From: Eudromia elegans
Taxonomy: Eukaryota; Chordata; Aves; Tinamiformes; Tinamidae
DNA: 64,000 bases
Direction: 5' to 3'
Assembly: GCA_003342815.1 (NCBI GenBank)
Contig: PTEX01000012.1
Location: 2,086,542-2,150,541 of the forward strand
In this document: piece by piece, positions 27,801 through 38,400 of the stretch
How the letters are laid out: the number at the start of each line of letters is the position of its first letter
Numbering within the stretch: the stretch's first letter is position 1
Made by a program: the position numbers and the translations under genes
The notes under the pieces: generated by a model
What the model was told of the DNA's origin: nothing
The model's input: only the letters and a program-made list of their open reading frames with translations
Databases searched by the model: none

Positions 27801-29051
27801 AGTCCTCTGCAATTGCACTGGGCCAGAGTAACGTCCTCTATGCATGTGCTAAGCTGATTTGTTTTCAAATGTTGATTTAAATTCTAGATTTTATTATGTG
27901 ATATTGCTAAAACTATGGTTTTATGGTAAATGTGTTCCAGTGCAATAAAAATGTGCTTATTTTTCTGCCTACTCCCGGAAATAAGAATAAAATGCCTTAA
28001 GGGACTATATGTATTTAATGGATTTTCTGAATTAAAAACTCTTATTATTAAAATCATGATCTTTGGTGGTCCAACATAATATTTTGTAGCTGACATTCAT
28101 ATATAATGTAATGTAATCTTGTTTTTTGATGGGACTTCTGCTTTCACTAAGTTTCCTCTTTGGCTAATGAACATTCCTGTTTGCCGTCGATATTTCAGAT
28201 CCACCCAGTTTTCATTTGTTATTTTCTTCCACTGATTATTTTAACAGCATGCCTTAATGTGGTGTGTGTTTGGATTCCTGCTCCGGTTTTACCCTAACCA
28301 TTGTTGACAATGTAAAGCTCCTCCTCTACGTGACAACACTAATGGTTTTAGTTGGGCTTAATTATTCCCATCTTAGCAGGACAGCCTTGCTGACGACTTC
28401 CATCTTATCTCCTAGAGCTTCAGTTTCCACTTGTGCTCACAGAAAAAAGCTGACGGTAGCCCCATGCTGCAGGTTTGGGCACAACCTTCTGCAGCCTTAT
28501 TTGGGGCACCAACTGATTTCTCCCTGGTCAGATGGATCCCACATTGGGCTGATACTGATATCTTCAGGCAAATCGCAATTACACCTGTGTGTCTTCAGAG
28601 CCTATCAGGTTGGGGAAGATGCGTCCTTTTCTTTAATACTGGAACAAGTGCATTGAAAGTCTAGAGCAGGAGTAGCGAGCCTTTAGCAAAGGGGGAAAAA
28701 AAAAAGAGTTAAATCACAAGCAGGTAGGAAAGAGAAGAGAAAAATATCCAATAGGTGGAAAGGTGGCTTGGATGGTGAAGGGAGCAAAGTAAAGAATTGG
28801 CTATTTGGCAACTGGCGTGTCCAGGGATGCCCGAGACCGAGCTGGTGTGCATGCCCAGCTCCATCTGCTCCTTGTGCGTGTGCAAGCTGGACAACTCTGG
28901 GGTGGTCAAAGAAGTAATAAAGCTGCCATTAGTATTAGTTCTGAGTCAAGAAGTCATAGAGCAACCAGGTCTTCATTCATATCAAGAATTATGTGCCTAA
29001 GTATTTCTTATGCTTAAAAATTCATGGGATGAGGAAGATGGTGGGAGATCT

Positions 29052-29077
29052 AAAAAAAAAAAAAAAAAAAAAAAAAA
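29052..29077 (+). repeat. Uninterrupted A26 run
   Basis: 26 consecutive A residues follow GGGAGATCT. Upstream sequence matches no retrotransposon I know. AAGCAGGT occurs near both 28719 and the end of the run, a weak hint of a target-site duplication. Simple slippage is equally likely. Confidence 0.85.
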
Positions 29078-30517
29078 GCAGGTGAAAGCTCTCAGATACA
29101 GAAAAAATATAGACTGGTGAGCTGCCGGGCAAGATAATGGCAATGGCACCTCTGAGGATTTCCTGCCTTTGTGGCATGATGGGAGTGGAAAGCTATAGCA
29201 GAGATTTAATATGGTCCTTGCCACACATGAATAAATAGTCTTGGGATCAGGACCAGTATGGGCCTCAATCCTGCATAAACTGGCTAGTTTTATAGATGCA
29301 GACCGTCTCCCTGGGGCATGAAACACACACGCTTTTGGGCTACTATATTATATCTTATTGGGAGATGCCTTGGGAAGGCAAGTGGGAGGGAAGTGAGCAG
29401 GAGGGACAAGTAACACGGAGGAGAGGGGCGTTCAGCAGAGCGCGGCAGGAGCTCTGCAGCGAGGCAGCGGCTCCGTCAGGTGGGCGGCTGCACCGGATGA
29501 GGTAACGGGAAGAGCCGAGGGATGGCAGCCACTGGGGGGAAGACCACCAGGAGGGCTGAGTCTCCAACGCCACCAAGCAGCGGAAGCGGGAGAGGATGCC
29601 CAGCCATTACTCGCATCTCTGACTCGGGGCTGGATGTGTAACTACTTAACGCTTTATGTTTGGGTCATTTTACAAGCAATCAAGAGCAACATGAACATGC
29701 CATAAGCCCCTTGGGAGAGCAGGGGTTTGTAGGCCAAAACAGATTGGGTGGATAGTCTGCAGATGAGTTCATGTGGAAAATGTGTAGAATTCTCTGAGCA
29801 AACCCTGCCTGAACCATTACCCTTCACCTCCTCTACCACGCAGAAGGTTCACAGTCGAAAGTATGAACGAGCAGATGGGCACCACAATCTTTCATAGTCA
29901 TTCTAACAGGCCAGAGGGACCATGAGGGCCCTGACCAGAGGAGCCCGCTCACCCTGCCCATGACCCCTGTGGGACTCTAGGTTGGGCATGAAGAGCTCCA
30001 GGATGTCGGTACCGGGGTCCTCTTTCCAACCTTGCCTACATGGGAGGTGGAAAACGGGCACACAGCTCTGCAGGGAAGACCCGCTGCTCTGCCATGGCTC
30101 ATGTTTTGGGTGACACTGGGTGGCACAATGCCACTGGAGTGGCTGTGCTTCCTTCTCCTGGAGGCTGGCACTAACCAGGCCTCTCATTCCTCCCCTTTCT
30201 GCTCTCGGCCTCGTGGTCACAACGTGACCTCCGTGCCACGGCCACAAGTCGTGATCAAGAGCATGGAGGTTCATGGCTGCCTCCTGAGGGCCTAGTCAAG
30301 GCCAGGCACCGGTGACCGCTTGTGGCACCGCTCGCAGAGGTGCTCCCTGGCCAGAGGACGATGGCCACCTCGAGCACATGGCCCCGGAAAGCCACAGGAC
30401 ACGTGGCAAGTGGTGGCCTCCCCGCTTGCCCTTTTCTCACTTGTCTACCGTATGGGACAAAAAAAAAAGACTTCTTGCATGCAAAGCTTTTACAAATTTG
30501 GTCCGCTGTGACCAAAC

Positions 30518-30523
30518 TTTATT
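30518..30523 (-). terminator. Second downstream AATAAA, alternative HMGA2 poly(A) signal
   Basis: A second minus-strand AATAAA lies about 74 nt past the first. A U-run (A10 on the plus strand, 30462-30471) lies downstream and could act as a downstream element. It may be an alternative or backup end for the same transcript. Confidence 0.4.
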
Positions 30524-30591
30524 ACCCATTTTATGGAACTGTGGCAAAAGTCTAGGAATCAAACAACATGGGGATCACAGAGGCTATTATG

Positions 30592-30597
30592 TTTATT
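30592..30597 (-). terminator. HMGA2: HMGA2 distal poly(A) signal AATAAA
   Basis: The minus strand reads AATAAA. About 24 nt further on is a GU-rich element, TGTTGTTTG (30560-30568), so the predicted cleavage site is near 30572-30582. The spacing fits a canonical vertebrate polyadenylation site. Confidence 0.75.
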
Positions 30598-30959
30598 GTG
30601 CTGAACAGACTGTGATAATCCATTAAAGGAACATTTTCAACAAGCAAGCGATTCGAAGTACAATCATAGACAGCAACTCTACACGCAGAACAAAGCGAAA
30701 AGGTAGAAGACACTCAAAAGAAAAAGTAAACTGCAGTTAAACATCTTGAAGCGTTTTTTTTTTTCTTTTCCTGCAAACACAGCTCTCTTGCAGAAATGGT
30801 AAAAGAGTTAAATGTCCAGTCTTATTTAGCAGTGACCAATGACAGCAAAGAACAGTCGTATAAAATTTATCTCCCACAAAAATAAACTATATATATAAAA
30901 AATTTTATGATGTTCTCACTGACTCACTGGCCACATGCAATTTTTCAGTCTGAAAAAAA

Positions 30960-30966
30960 TGAGGTA
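30960..30966 (-). promoter_or_regulatory. let-7 target site, 7mer-A1 (site 8)
   Basis: TACCTCA on the minus strand. With site 7 it forms a close pair within the distance range known to favour cooperative microRNA action. Confidence 0.75.
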
Positions 30967-30979
30967 TAGTAGGCCCTAA

Positions 30980-30986
30980 GAGGTAG
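30980..30986 (-). promoter_or_regulatory. let-7 target site, 7mer-m8 (site 7)
   Basis: CTACCTC on the minus strand. It starts only 20 nt from site 8 and about 400 nt before the transcript end. Confidence 0.75.
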
Positions 30987-31510
30987 TAATGTGTTTTGAT
31001 TGTACTACAATATAGAGAAAATACAAGATTCAGTTCATCAGAGCAGTAAGTCTCTCGGATGGGACACGCATCCAGCGATTATTTCTGTGTCACCCACTGA
31101 ATGCTGTGGTTTTGCAACAGAAAATAACGCAAAGAAAACCCTGACAACGCAACTGCTAAGGCTTGGTGCGATGCCCTTTGGAGCCAGCAGAACCCCTTCG
31201 CTGGCTTCAAGTGACACTGGCTTTGGCCCATAGGAGCTCCTGTATAGCTGGGACTATAGCTCACCGACTTGCAGTGTTGGCAAGCCTGGTTTACTGCTCC
31301 GATGAGCTCTTCCTCAGCGGTTCCCACCCATGACCCCCCTCCTCCGCGCTCTTTCGAGGAGGTCGGTGTTTCTGACACTGCCTCTTAGAGGAAGCCAGTC
31401 CGTAGTCACCTCGAACTGCATTTGGCTCAGAACTAAAGCCACGCCGACAGGTGCCTTCCTGAGAAACTACCCCTGGCCCAGTTAGTAACACAATGTTAAA
31501 AGGTACTGAC

Positions 31511-31600
31511 GAGGAAAGAGAGAAAGAAGGGAAACGAAATGGAGAGAAAGGAAATAGCAAGAGAGAGGGAGAGAAAGGAAAACGAAAGTGAGAGGAGAGT
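31511..31600 (-). repeat. Long polypyrimidine (CT-rich) tract in HMGA2 3'UTR
   Basis: On the plus strand this is about 90 bases of almost pure GA-type sequence (GAGAGAAAGAAGG-like), so the mRNA reads as a nearly unbroken C/U tract. It is a low-complexity tract and a possible site for polypyrimidine-binding proteins such as PTBP or PCBP. That role is inferred from composition alone. Confidence 0.6.
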
Positions 31601-31975
31601 AAAAAAACCTCTACATAAGAAGCATTTAAAATAAATCTGGCTGAAACATATTACAAAATCACATTTGTGTAAAATACATGAAAATACTTGTCAAGTATTT
31701 TCTTACAATCTACTAATTATTTTTTTAAACACATATTTGTGATTGCATTATGCAAAAGCTGAGCTTGTTGCTTCCACCTACAAAGCTTCAAGTTTCTTTG
31801 AAGGGTTTTTTTTGTTCATTTTTTTTTTTAATACGAAAGTAATTTAAAACGTGTTCATTTTCCACAAGTTATTTTACAAAAATAGTTTTGAATTAGGGAT
31901 TAGTTGCAGTCCTAACTGTTTCAAACGTCTCAAAACTAATGCTGAAAGTAACAAGTTCATTCCATTTAAAGTCTG

Positions 31976-31982
31976 GAGGTAG
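31976..31982 (-). promoter_or_regulatory. let-7 target site, 7mer-m8 (site 6)
   Basis: CTACCTC on the minus strand, 49 nt from site 5. Confidence 0.75.
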
Positions 31983-32024
31983 GTCTTTGTCAATCAATTA
32001 GTCCATTTCTTTAAACAATTCATT

Positions 32025-32031
32025 TGAGGTA
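32025..32031 (-). promoter_or_regulatory. let-7 target site, 7mer-A1 (site 5)
   Basis: TACCTCA on the minus strand, paired at 49 nt with site 6. Confidence 0.75.
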
Positions 32032-32417
32032 CAAACTTGGACAGTAATATTTAAACATTACAGCTAAATTTTTTTTTTCTATGTCATGTAGTGTCATTGA
32101 GGAAAATTATCCTTACAAAGCTATCAGCAATTCAGTACAAAAATATATTCAAGTTAACAGTACATTACACAGAAGTCTAGCAGAGAATAGGATAAGTACA
32201 TTAAAAAAAAAACAACAAACAAACAAGAGAAAGAAAAATACATAGTCATGCTGAAACACAATAAAGATATTGCTTCCTTAACTGCAAGCAGGTGTTGAAA
32301 TAGAAATCAGAGGAAAATGCAGATACTCATGATTATATCTACTCAGTAAAAACTTCCTGCATTGTATGTGTATAGCAGCATGTATTTATCAGTCTGTTGA
32401 GTTAATTGTAAAAATCA

Positions 32418-32424
32418 GAGGTAG
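32418..32424 (-). promoter_or_regulatory. let-7 target site, 7mer-m8 (site 4)
   Basis: CTACCTC on the minus strand matches let-7 positions 2-8. The base opposite position 1 is not A. Confidence 0.75.
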
Positions 32425-32565
32425 CATTGAATAGTGGGGTAATATTGCATCTGTTGCTCCAAGTGCTGCTTTGAATGTAAAGATGGAGAAATGCCACTGG
32501 CATCAAGTGCTCAGTGAACCATCCTATGTCAAAATATATTGCTTAAAGTATTACACAAGCTTAGC

Positions 32566-32572
32566 TGAGGTA
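32566..32572 (-). promoter_or_regulatory. let-7 target site, 7mer-A1 (site 3)
   Basis: TACCTCA on the minus strand. It lies 155 nt beyond site 2 in the transcript. Confidence 0.75.
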
Positions 32573-32720
32573 CATGGTGTTGGTTCTTTACATCACGACT
32601 GATGAGTAGTGAAATTTGGTTTTTTTTGAAATACTGGTAGAGGGTGGGTGGAATTACTTGAAACCAGTCAAACCTTTTGGATTATTTTTGCTTTTTTTCA
32701 GATAAGTTTGTGATTAATTC

Positions 32721-32727
32721 TGAGGTA
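32721..32727 (-). promoter_or_regulatory. let-7 target site, 7mer-A1 (site 2)
   Basis: TACCTCA on the minus strand pairs with let-7 seed positions 2-7 plus the A opposite position 1. Confidence 0.75.
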
Positions 32728-33118
32728 CCTTTCTATCTGTTTTAGGACGCTTTTCTTGGTAAAGACTTAATCCTTAATGGTGTAAGAGTGTTTGATGGCA
32801 GTCATTTTAATGTCCATAAGCAATGTCTGGCTCTACAGAAAGCCAACGCCACCTGACTTCCTAGCGTCCAGAAGATCAGGGGTGCTCGTTTTGTTCATTA
32901 TTACTTCTGCTGATATGTTTGTAACTATACAACCTATCTTTGTCTCTTTGTCTTTCTTCCCTTTTGCAAAATCAAAGTACCTTTCTTTTCTCTTGTTGAT
33001 GTCTTTCTTCTGATTACCAGCTGAATGAAGTGAGAGATCAGCTTTCAACTTTTTTTTTCCTGAAATAACAGTAAGTCTTAAAAAAAAATCAAGTAGAAGT
33101 CTATAAGGTGGTTATCAG

Positions 33119-33141
33119 AAAAAAAAAAAAAGAAAAAAAAG
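33119..33141. repeat. A-rich run in HMGA2 3'UTR (U-rich in mRNA)
   Basis: A13 then G then A8 on the plus strand; the transcript is therefore U-rich here. Low-complexity sequence. Confidence 0.75.
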
Positions 33142-33618
33142 TAGTATCTATCCCTTATCTTTGGTGTTCTAAAACAGGGAGTTTACTAAGTAGGGAGTGG
33201 GTTGCTGGAAGTGTTGCAAGGCTCTGTGTTACACACTGAGCCTTTCCTATCTCAATGCCCATTAAAATTAATATGTTACAAGTTTCTTGTTTCTATGCAG
33301 TGCAGTGAGTGACTTAAACCTGACTCAAAGCTCTTCTGACCCATTCACCCTTACTTAGCAGCTCAAACAAACTATTAGTAGGTTAAGGAAAAAAGAAAAC
33401 AGTAATTAAAAGTTGCATCGTTAATCTGTGTCCCCCGTTGTGTTACAGCAGTTTTTCACTAAACCTGGGACTGTGAAGGGATTACAAAGATGATGATTAG
33501 TCAAATCCTTTTTAAGGTTACGTGATTTTTTTTCCCCCCAGGCAAGTGGAAAGACCATGGCAATAGAAAATAAGTGGTCAAGGCAGTGTCTTCTCCCTTC
33601 AAAAGACCCAACTGCTGA

Positions 33619-33626
33619 TGAGGTAG
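33619..33626 (-). promoter_or_regulatory. let-7 target site, 8mer (site 1)
   Basis: The minus strand reads CTACCTCA, a complete 8mer match to the let-7/miR-98 seed. It begins 20 nt after the stop codon, just outside the roughly 15 nt zone cleared by terminating ribosomes. It is the only 8mer of the series. Confidence 0.9.
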
Positions 33627-33646
33627 AAATTGCGTGGTGCGGTCTC

Positions 33647-33694
33647 CTAGTCTTCCTCTGCAGATTCTTGTGAGGACGTTTCTTCAGTCTCTTC
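33647..33694 (-). CDS. HMGA2: HMGA2 exon 5, coding part (acidic C-terminal tail and stop)
   Basis: The minus strand reads [15 protein letters not shown] followed by TAG (33647-33649), the acidic C-terminal tail of HMGA2. Joined in phase to exon 4 it gives [26 protein letters not shown], as in vertebrate HMGA2. In the family the tail modulates DNA binding and protein contacts and holds casein-kinase-type phosphorylatable serines. The acceptor is TATTCCAG (ag at 33695-33696) behind a T-rich tract. An open frame continues upstream into the intron to about 33958, but that part is intronic because the acceptor and the family match both begin at EETEE. The exon continues into a long 3'UTR. Confidence 0.97.
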   Translation of the reverse strand, partial: [15 protein letters not shown]

Positions 33695-35250
33695 CTGGAA
33701 TAAACATGGAGAAAACACAATTACTTTAATATATGTGTGTATATTTACATGTGCATACACGGCAGGGAAGCGACCCCTGTGATGCTCTGGCAGGGGCTTT
33801 CCACCCGCTGTGCTTTGGGGCTGGTGTTTGATGAGGAGCGCGCCAGCACCCAACGCACCCCGTACACAGAACGCTGGAGCTGCCTTCTCCCGGGCGTCCT
33901 CCCGCACCCAACGTGCGCCCAGCCCCGCGTCCCCGCTGCATTTACTAACAGGCAGCACCTCCGGGGTGCGGGGTAAGCAGGAAACGACAAACGGGTCCGA
34001 CAGAAGGGGCTGCTAAGGGAGAAGCTGTTTTTTAACCCACTTCTCTGCCTAAGCCAGCACGTGGAAAAGCTCTGTGAAGAACGGGCATTCCCTCCCCCGC
34101 CAGAGCTAACGGAGACCTTTTAAGAATGACCAGCTTAAAACAGCTTATAACCGTCTTCATACTTTAATAGATTTGATTTTCCACATGGCTTCGCTTTGTC
34201 TGGGTGGCGAGCTGACACAATTTATGACCCTCTTCCTTTCCCAGGCCACTACAGTGCACCATTCAGCAAAGCAGGCCTCAGAGCTCGGCTGCCTTACACG
34301 GCCGAGCTCCCATTCATTAGTGTTTGAAACACCTCAGCTGTGAAGGGCTCCTAAACGCTACCATGTGTGACACTGCTGCGTCAAGGCAACAAAAAAACCA
34401 GCACCCCCAAACCGCGGGGCTTTAATCATAGGGCACTGCTCACTGCAAGCCCTTGGCAGAAGGCTTTGCCCCTCGCCCCCCCCCAGGAAAAAAGAAAAAG
34501 CAAAAAAACCCCCCGTTGTAAATCCAAGGAATAAACATACGCATAAGTAAATGCATGACAGCTTAGAAAATATAACCATGGCAGCATCAAGCCATGAGAT
34601 TTCACACTGGTTTTGTTTAGTCTGCTTTGGGTTATGTGGGAAATGTGAAAAGCATGAAGCAAACGCTCCCCCTGCTCCCGCCAGCCCCCCTTCCCCTGCT
34701 AAACCTCGGGCCTCAAATATTTAAGCCAGCAGGTTTATACCTCTCGAGTAGGAAACGGGCTGTGACCCGAGGACACTCTCTCGAGTCCCGGGCACAAAGA
34801 AAGACGTAGCACGATCAAAGCTGCGGGCGGACGAAAGGGAGCAAAGTCAAGTGTCAGCTGCCCTCTGACCCCTTCTTTTCAATTAATATTTAAATGCCAG
34901 GAGACACAAATCTATCACGCGGATGGACAATTTCTTCCCCACCACAGCTCCCTCCTGCTTGTAACGTGGCTCTCCTTGGAGCGCAGCTCTGGAAATCCTG
35001 CCGGGCCGCAGAAGGAGTGAGGGAACTTTGCTCCGTCCCGTGCAGTTTTGGGGAAGCGCATCCAGAACTGGGGGGCATGGAAAAACAATTTCTCTGCCTC
35101 CAAATGGCAATTTCCACTTAAATACCAAAACCTGATTAAACTGTTCTCCATGAAGGAGGACTGCAGATCACAGCATGGGAAGAATGGGATGAATGAGAGC
35201 ATGGGGAGGAATGCACCTCCGAAGGCAGGCAGGGGAGCTGCGGAGACCTG

Positions 35251-35432
35251 TTTTTATATTTATACATATATGTTGTTTATATATGCACATATATGTTGTA
35301 CATAGTTGTGTACTATATACACTATACACACTATATATACTACGCATTATATGCACATATATACAGATATGCATATATGTCTACATATGCACATGGATAT
35401 GTACGTATGCATACACATGTGTATATCTGTAG
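35251..35432. repeat. Alternating TATATG/CACATA purine-pyrimidine tract
   Basis: About 180 bp consist of interrupted TA, CA and TG dinucleotides (CATATATG, TATATGCACATATATG, GTATGCATACACATGTG). It is an imperfect microsatellite in HMGA2 intron 4 with many short self-complementary stretches. Confidence 0.8.
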
Positions 35433-38400
35433 TACCTAGAAAGATCAGAAACCAAAAATCAAGCTAAACCACCTGCAACATCTAAATAATTAACTCATCC
35501 CTAACAATACTTGGGACTGGGTACTCTGCTTTTCAAATCCATGCCAGTTTTGGGAACGACTTTTTCTTTCCACGAAGGCAAGCTGGCAAAGCGAGCAGGC
35601 AGCTGTGCTGCAAGAAGGGAGCGCAGAAAGCGCAGGCCAGCCTCGTTAGAACAGGGTGCTTTCAAGCAAGGTTATCGCGTGCCTCGTCGAGACACAGGTG
35701 GAGCCGCGGTTGCTGCTTTGAAGTGCTCACAGTTCAAACACGGACATACCACACAGCCCCAAAGGACCTTGGCAGAGGTTCTGCAAGAGACGATGCGGGT
35801 TGCAGGACAGGGACACACACAGGGGTTTGGCACTGGGGAAGGACCAGTTACAGGGCCCAGCAGCTTGTGCCGCTGCGATTCTTTGCCAGTGTCTCGCACA
35901 CACACATCCTCTCAGGGAAAGGAAGGGACCAGGACTTTTGTACAGGTCTTACAAGTTGCAAACCCGCCCTGGACCCAGTTCAGCCGCTGAAGCTCATTGC
36001 TCAGCCCATCAGGGCATTGGCACCTCGGGAACGGGCGGCTTGACTGTCCCGTGGTGCCCTCCAGAGATCACAAGATCTACCCCAGCAGCCTGGCACAGCC
36101 CTGCACGGCCCCAGGCTCATCCCCCAGGCCAAAAGTCAAAGGAAGAACCTGCTCAGTGAGGAAACACTATGCAAGTCCAGCTGTGCTGCCGATCAAGTTG
36201 AAGAGAAGGGCAAAATCCAAGAGGGAAAGCCCAGTCATTAGAGCAGACACTAGAAACCCAAGTTGCTGGGTCACAGCATGATACCCACGCAGAGCATAAA
36301 TTCAGGAACCCGCCCCAAGATGCGCTCAGCTAAGCAGCAAAGGGTTCACATTACAGGGCAGCCTTAATTCAGGTTGTTCTCACTTTTAAGGTGCTTTCAC
36401 TGTACTTGTGGAGACAGAATGGTGACATGTGTTAATTGAGTGTAAACCGTCATCGACCCCGTTTTGCTCTGGAAAGCTGCTTGTCTGGTTATTTGCTTCC
36501 GGCTGGACCAAGCTCTCAGGAGGCTGGGGTAGCAAGGAGAAACCTGAGAGAGCTTCCAACTAACCAGGCCCGATGCAGCTAAGAGGGAAGCCGCAGCCAT
36601 GCAGTGCTCAGGGGGACAAGGACGAGCACCTGGAAGGCCGGGGCAACACTCCAATGCCCAGTTTGGGCTCAACTCCACACTACTCACACAGCACCCCAGG
36701 CAGCCCCTTTGGAGCGAGCTCCCCACACGTGTCCGTGGCCGGCACACAGGGATCCGCATGGGCTGACAAGACGTGTTACCAGAGGAAGCAGCTTTACTGG
36801 GTGCAACCTGCCCCCAGCTGTCCCATGCACGGGTCCTTTTCTCTGGAGCTGCTGCAGGCCACAGCTTGACATCTCAAGCAGCATCTGTGGCTATTCCCAA
36901 CCTTAGCTGCTTCAGCTGAACCACCAAGTGGGGAATGACACAGGGCTGCTGTCTCAGCAGCAGAGTGGCAAGTGCTTCTCCAAAGCTCCTGGATGCTTGG
37001 GGGCTCTGAGGGCACCACATGGTGCATCCCTCCTCTGCAGCTTTGGTGCTGAACACATGAGGTGGGGCTGTTTTAGATGCCCTTGCCATCTTCGAGGGCT
37101 TCCAGAAGCCTAGAAGACCTAGAAGGGCGCTAGTCTCTCATGTCTTGTCTGCTCGTCCTGTGTAGAAGCTCATGGTTCCACGGGTCATCTAAAGGGGCCT
37201 GGAATGGGCGTTGAGACAACTTGGTCCCATGTCAGGACCCACTAACCCTCACCAGGGCACTAATGTTGCCTCTCTGCTTTAGTAGGTTCTCCACTGTGGA
37301 TAAAGCACAAACCTGTGTCAATTACAGGAATAAAGGGATCACCACTACCAAGTGTTTCTCCTTTCTACAGCTCAGCTCTGGGGCCAGTCAGAGCGCGGCT
37401 GTGCCACTGAGGAGCATACTCAAACTACAGAGCCTTTCAGGTCAGAGCCACTCCTTGTTCCCAAGAGACCTCCTTCCTGGGCAGCCTGTGCGGGCAAAAA
37501 GAACTTATCGCTCTCCTGAGGCCTGTATTTGGGTCCAAAGTGAGCTGGTGGCTGCATGTTATTTGTCTGGCCATGTCGAACAGCAATCAGCAGCACTCTG
37601 GGGGTCCTCCAGAACATACAGGCTTAGTCAGGTCTTCTCCTACCACTTGCGTCTTTTTTTTTCCTTTTTTCTGGTTGACCTCCATGAGGTAGGGAGGGGT
37701 ACAAGCATAAAGAAAAAAGAAAAAGATGAGAAAACTGTTCCTATTTGAGATCAGCATTCTCTCCCACTTTTAGAAGGCTAACCATTTGCCATTTTTCTAA
37801 AAATGTTAATTTTGTTCAAATTCCCTGGGGCAAAGCTCCTTTATAGCTACTAGAAGGTTAATTGTCTTTGCCTCAAGAAGCTCACTAGCAATTCATTGGG
37901 TAGTTCACTTCTTTTTTTTCCCTTCACATTCTGCTCATGCATCTCCAAGTTGCCGATTTGAAAAAGTAAAGACGGGTTTTAAAAGATGAGCTGCAGGATC
38001 GTGGTAGTGCTACATCTGCAAACTCCAAATTCGTCAGAGCTTTTATTCTCTAACAAAGTACTTGCCATTGGCACGGATTTGGCTGTCTGCTTCAGAAGGC
38101 CTGAGAGGGCATGCTTGAATAGATATGTCAAAAGGAACCGCCGACAAGAGCAACTTGCAAACTGCAGACCACTGTGTGCAGTTAAGTTGTCTGAAATCCC
38201 CTGGCATGCAAGCCAATATTTTCAGAGGGGTCCCTGAAGTCAGTGACTCCTCTCGCTGTTGCAGCAGCTCGGTGCCACTCAGACCCAGGCAATACAGTAA
38301 ACTTCTTTACCAGTTTTAATAGCACTAGCAGATGCTCTGATGGGATTTTGCTTCATATAAAGCTCTGGGCAGGATCCGCTGCTCTGATCTGCTTCACCTT

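Larger units (their letters stand above)
24891..30574. other. Intergenic DNA immediately 3' of HMGA2, no gene seen
   Basis: Ordinary unique sequence with no recognisable coding frame. The only marked feature is the 26-base A-run at 29052-29077. HMGA2 read-through would traverse the right end of this block on the minus strand. Confidence 0.65.
30575..33646 (-). other. HMGA2: HMGA2 3' untranslated region (about 3.1 kb)
   Basis: This stretch follows the HMGA2 stop codon and runs to a poly(A) signal at 30592-30597. Its length is close to the roughly 3 kb 3'UTR known for mammalian HMGA2. It is AT-rich, contains scattered ATTTA-type motifs, and carries eight let-7 seed matches (listed separately) plus a long pyrimidine tract. 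In mammals this UTR is the main brake on HMGA2: let-7 represses it in differentiated tissue, and losing it by chromosomal break causes overexpression. The 3' boundary is estimated from signal spacing and could be off by about 15 nt, or about 75 nt if the second signal at 30518 is used. Short ORFs inside are not coding. Confidence 0.85.

Noticed and set aside
1-30574. The next gene downstream of HMGA2 (LLPH in mammals)
   Set aside because: No stretch on either strand resembled the lysine/arginine-rich LLPH protein or any other recognisable exon.
33647-33958. 103-codon minus-strand ORF covering HMGA2 exon 5
   Set aside because: Only its last 15 codons are exonic. The upstream part is intron read-through, because the acceptor AG at 33695-33696 and the family match both begin at EETEE.
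36573-37748. Several overlapping plus-strand ORFs of 98-175 codons
   Set aside because: They use different frames of the same intron sequence and encode low-information peptides unlike known proteins.
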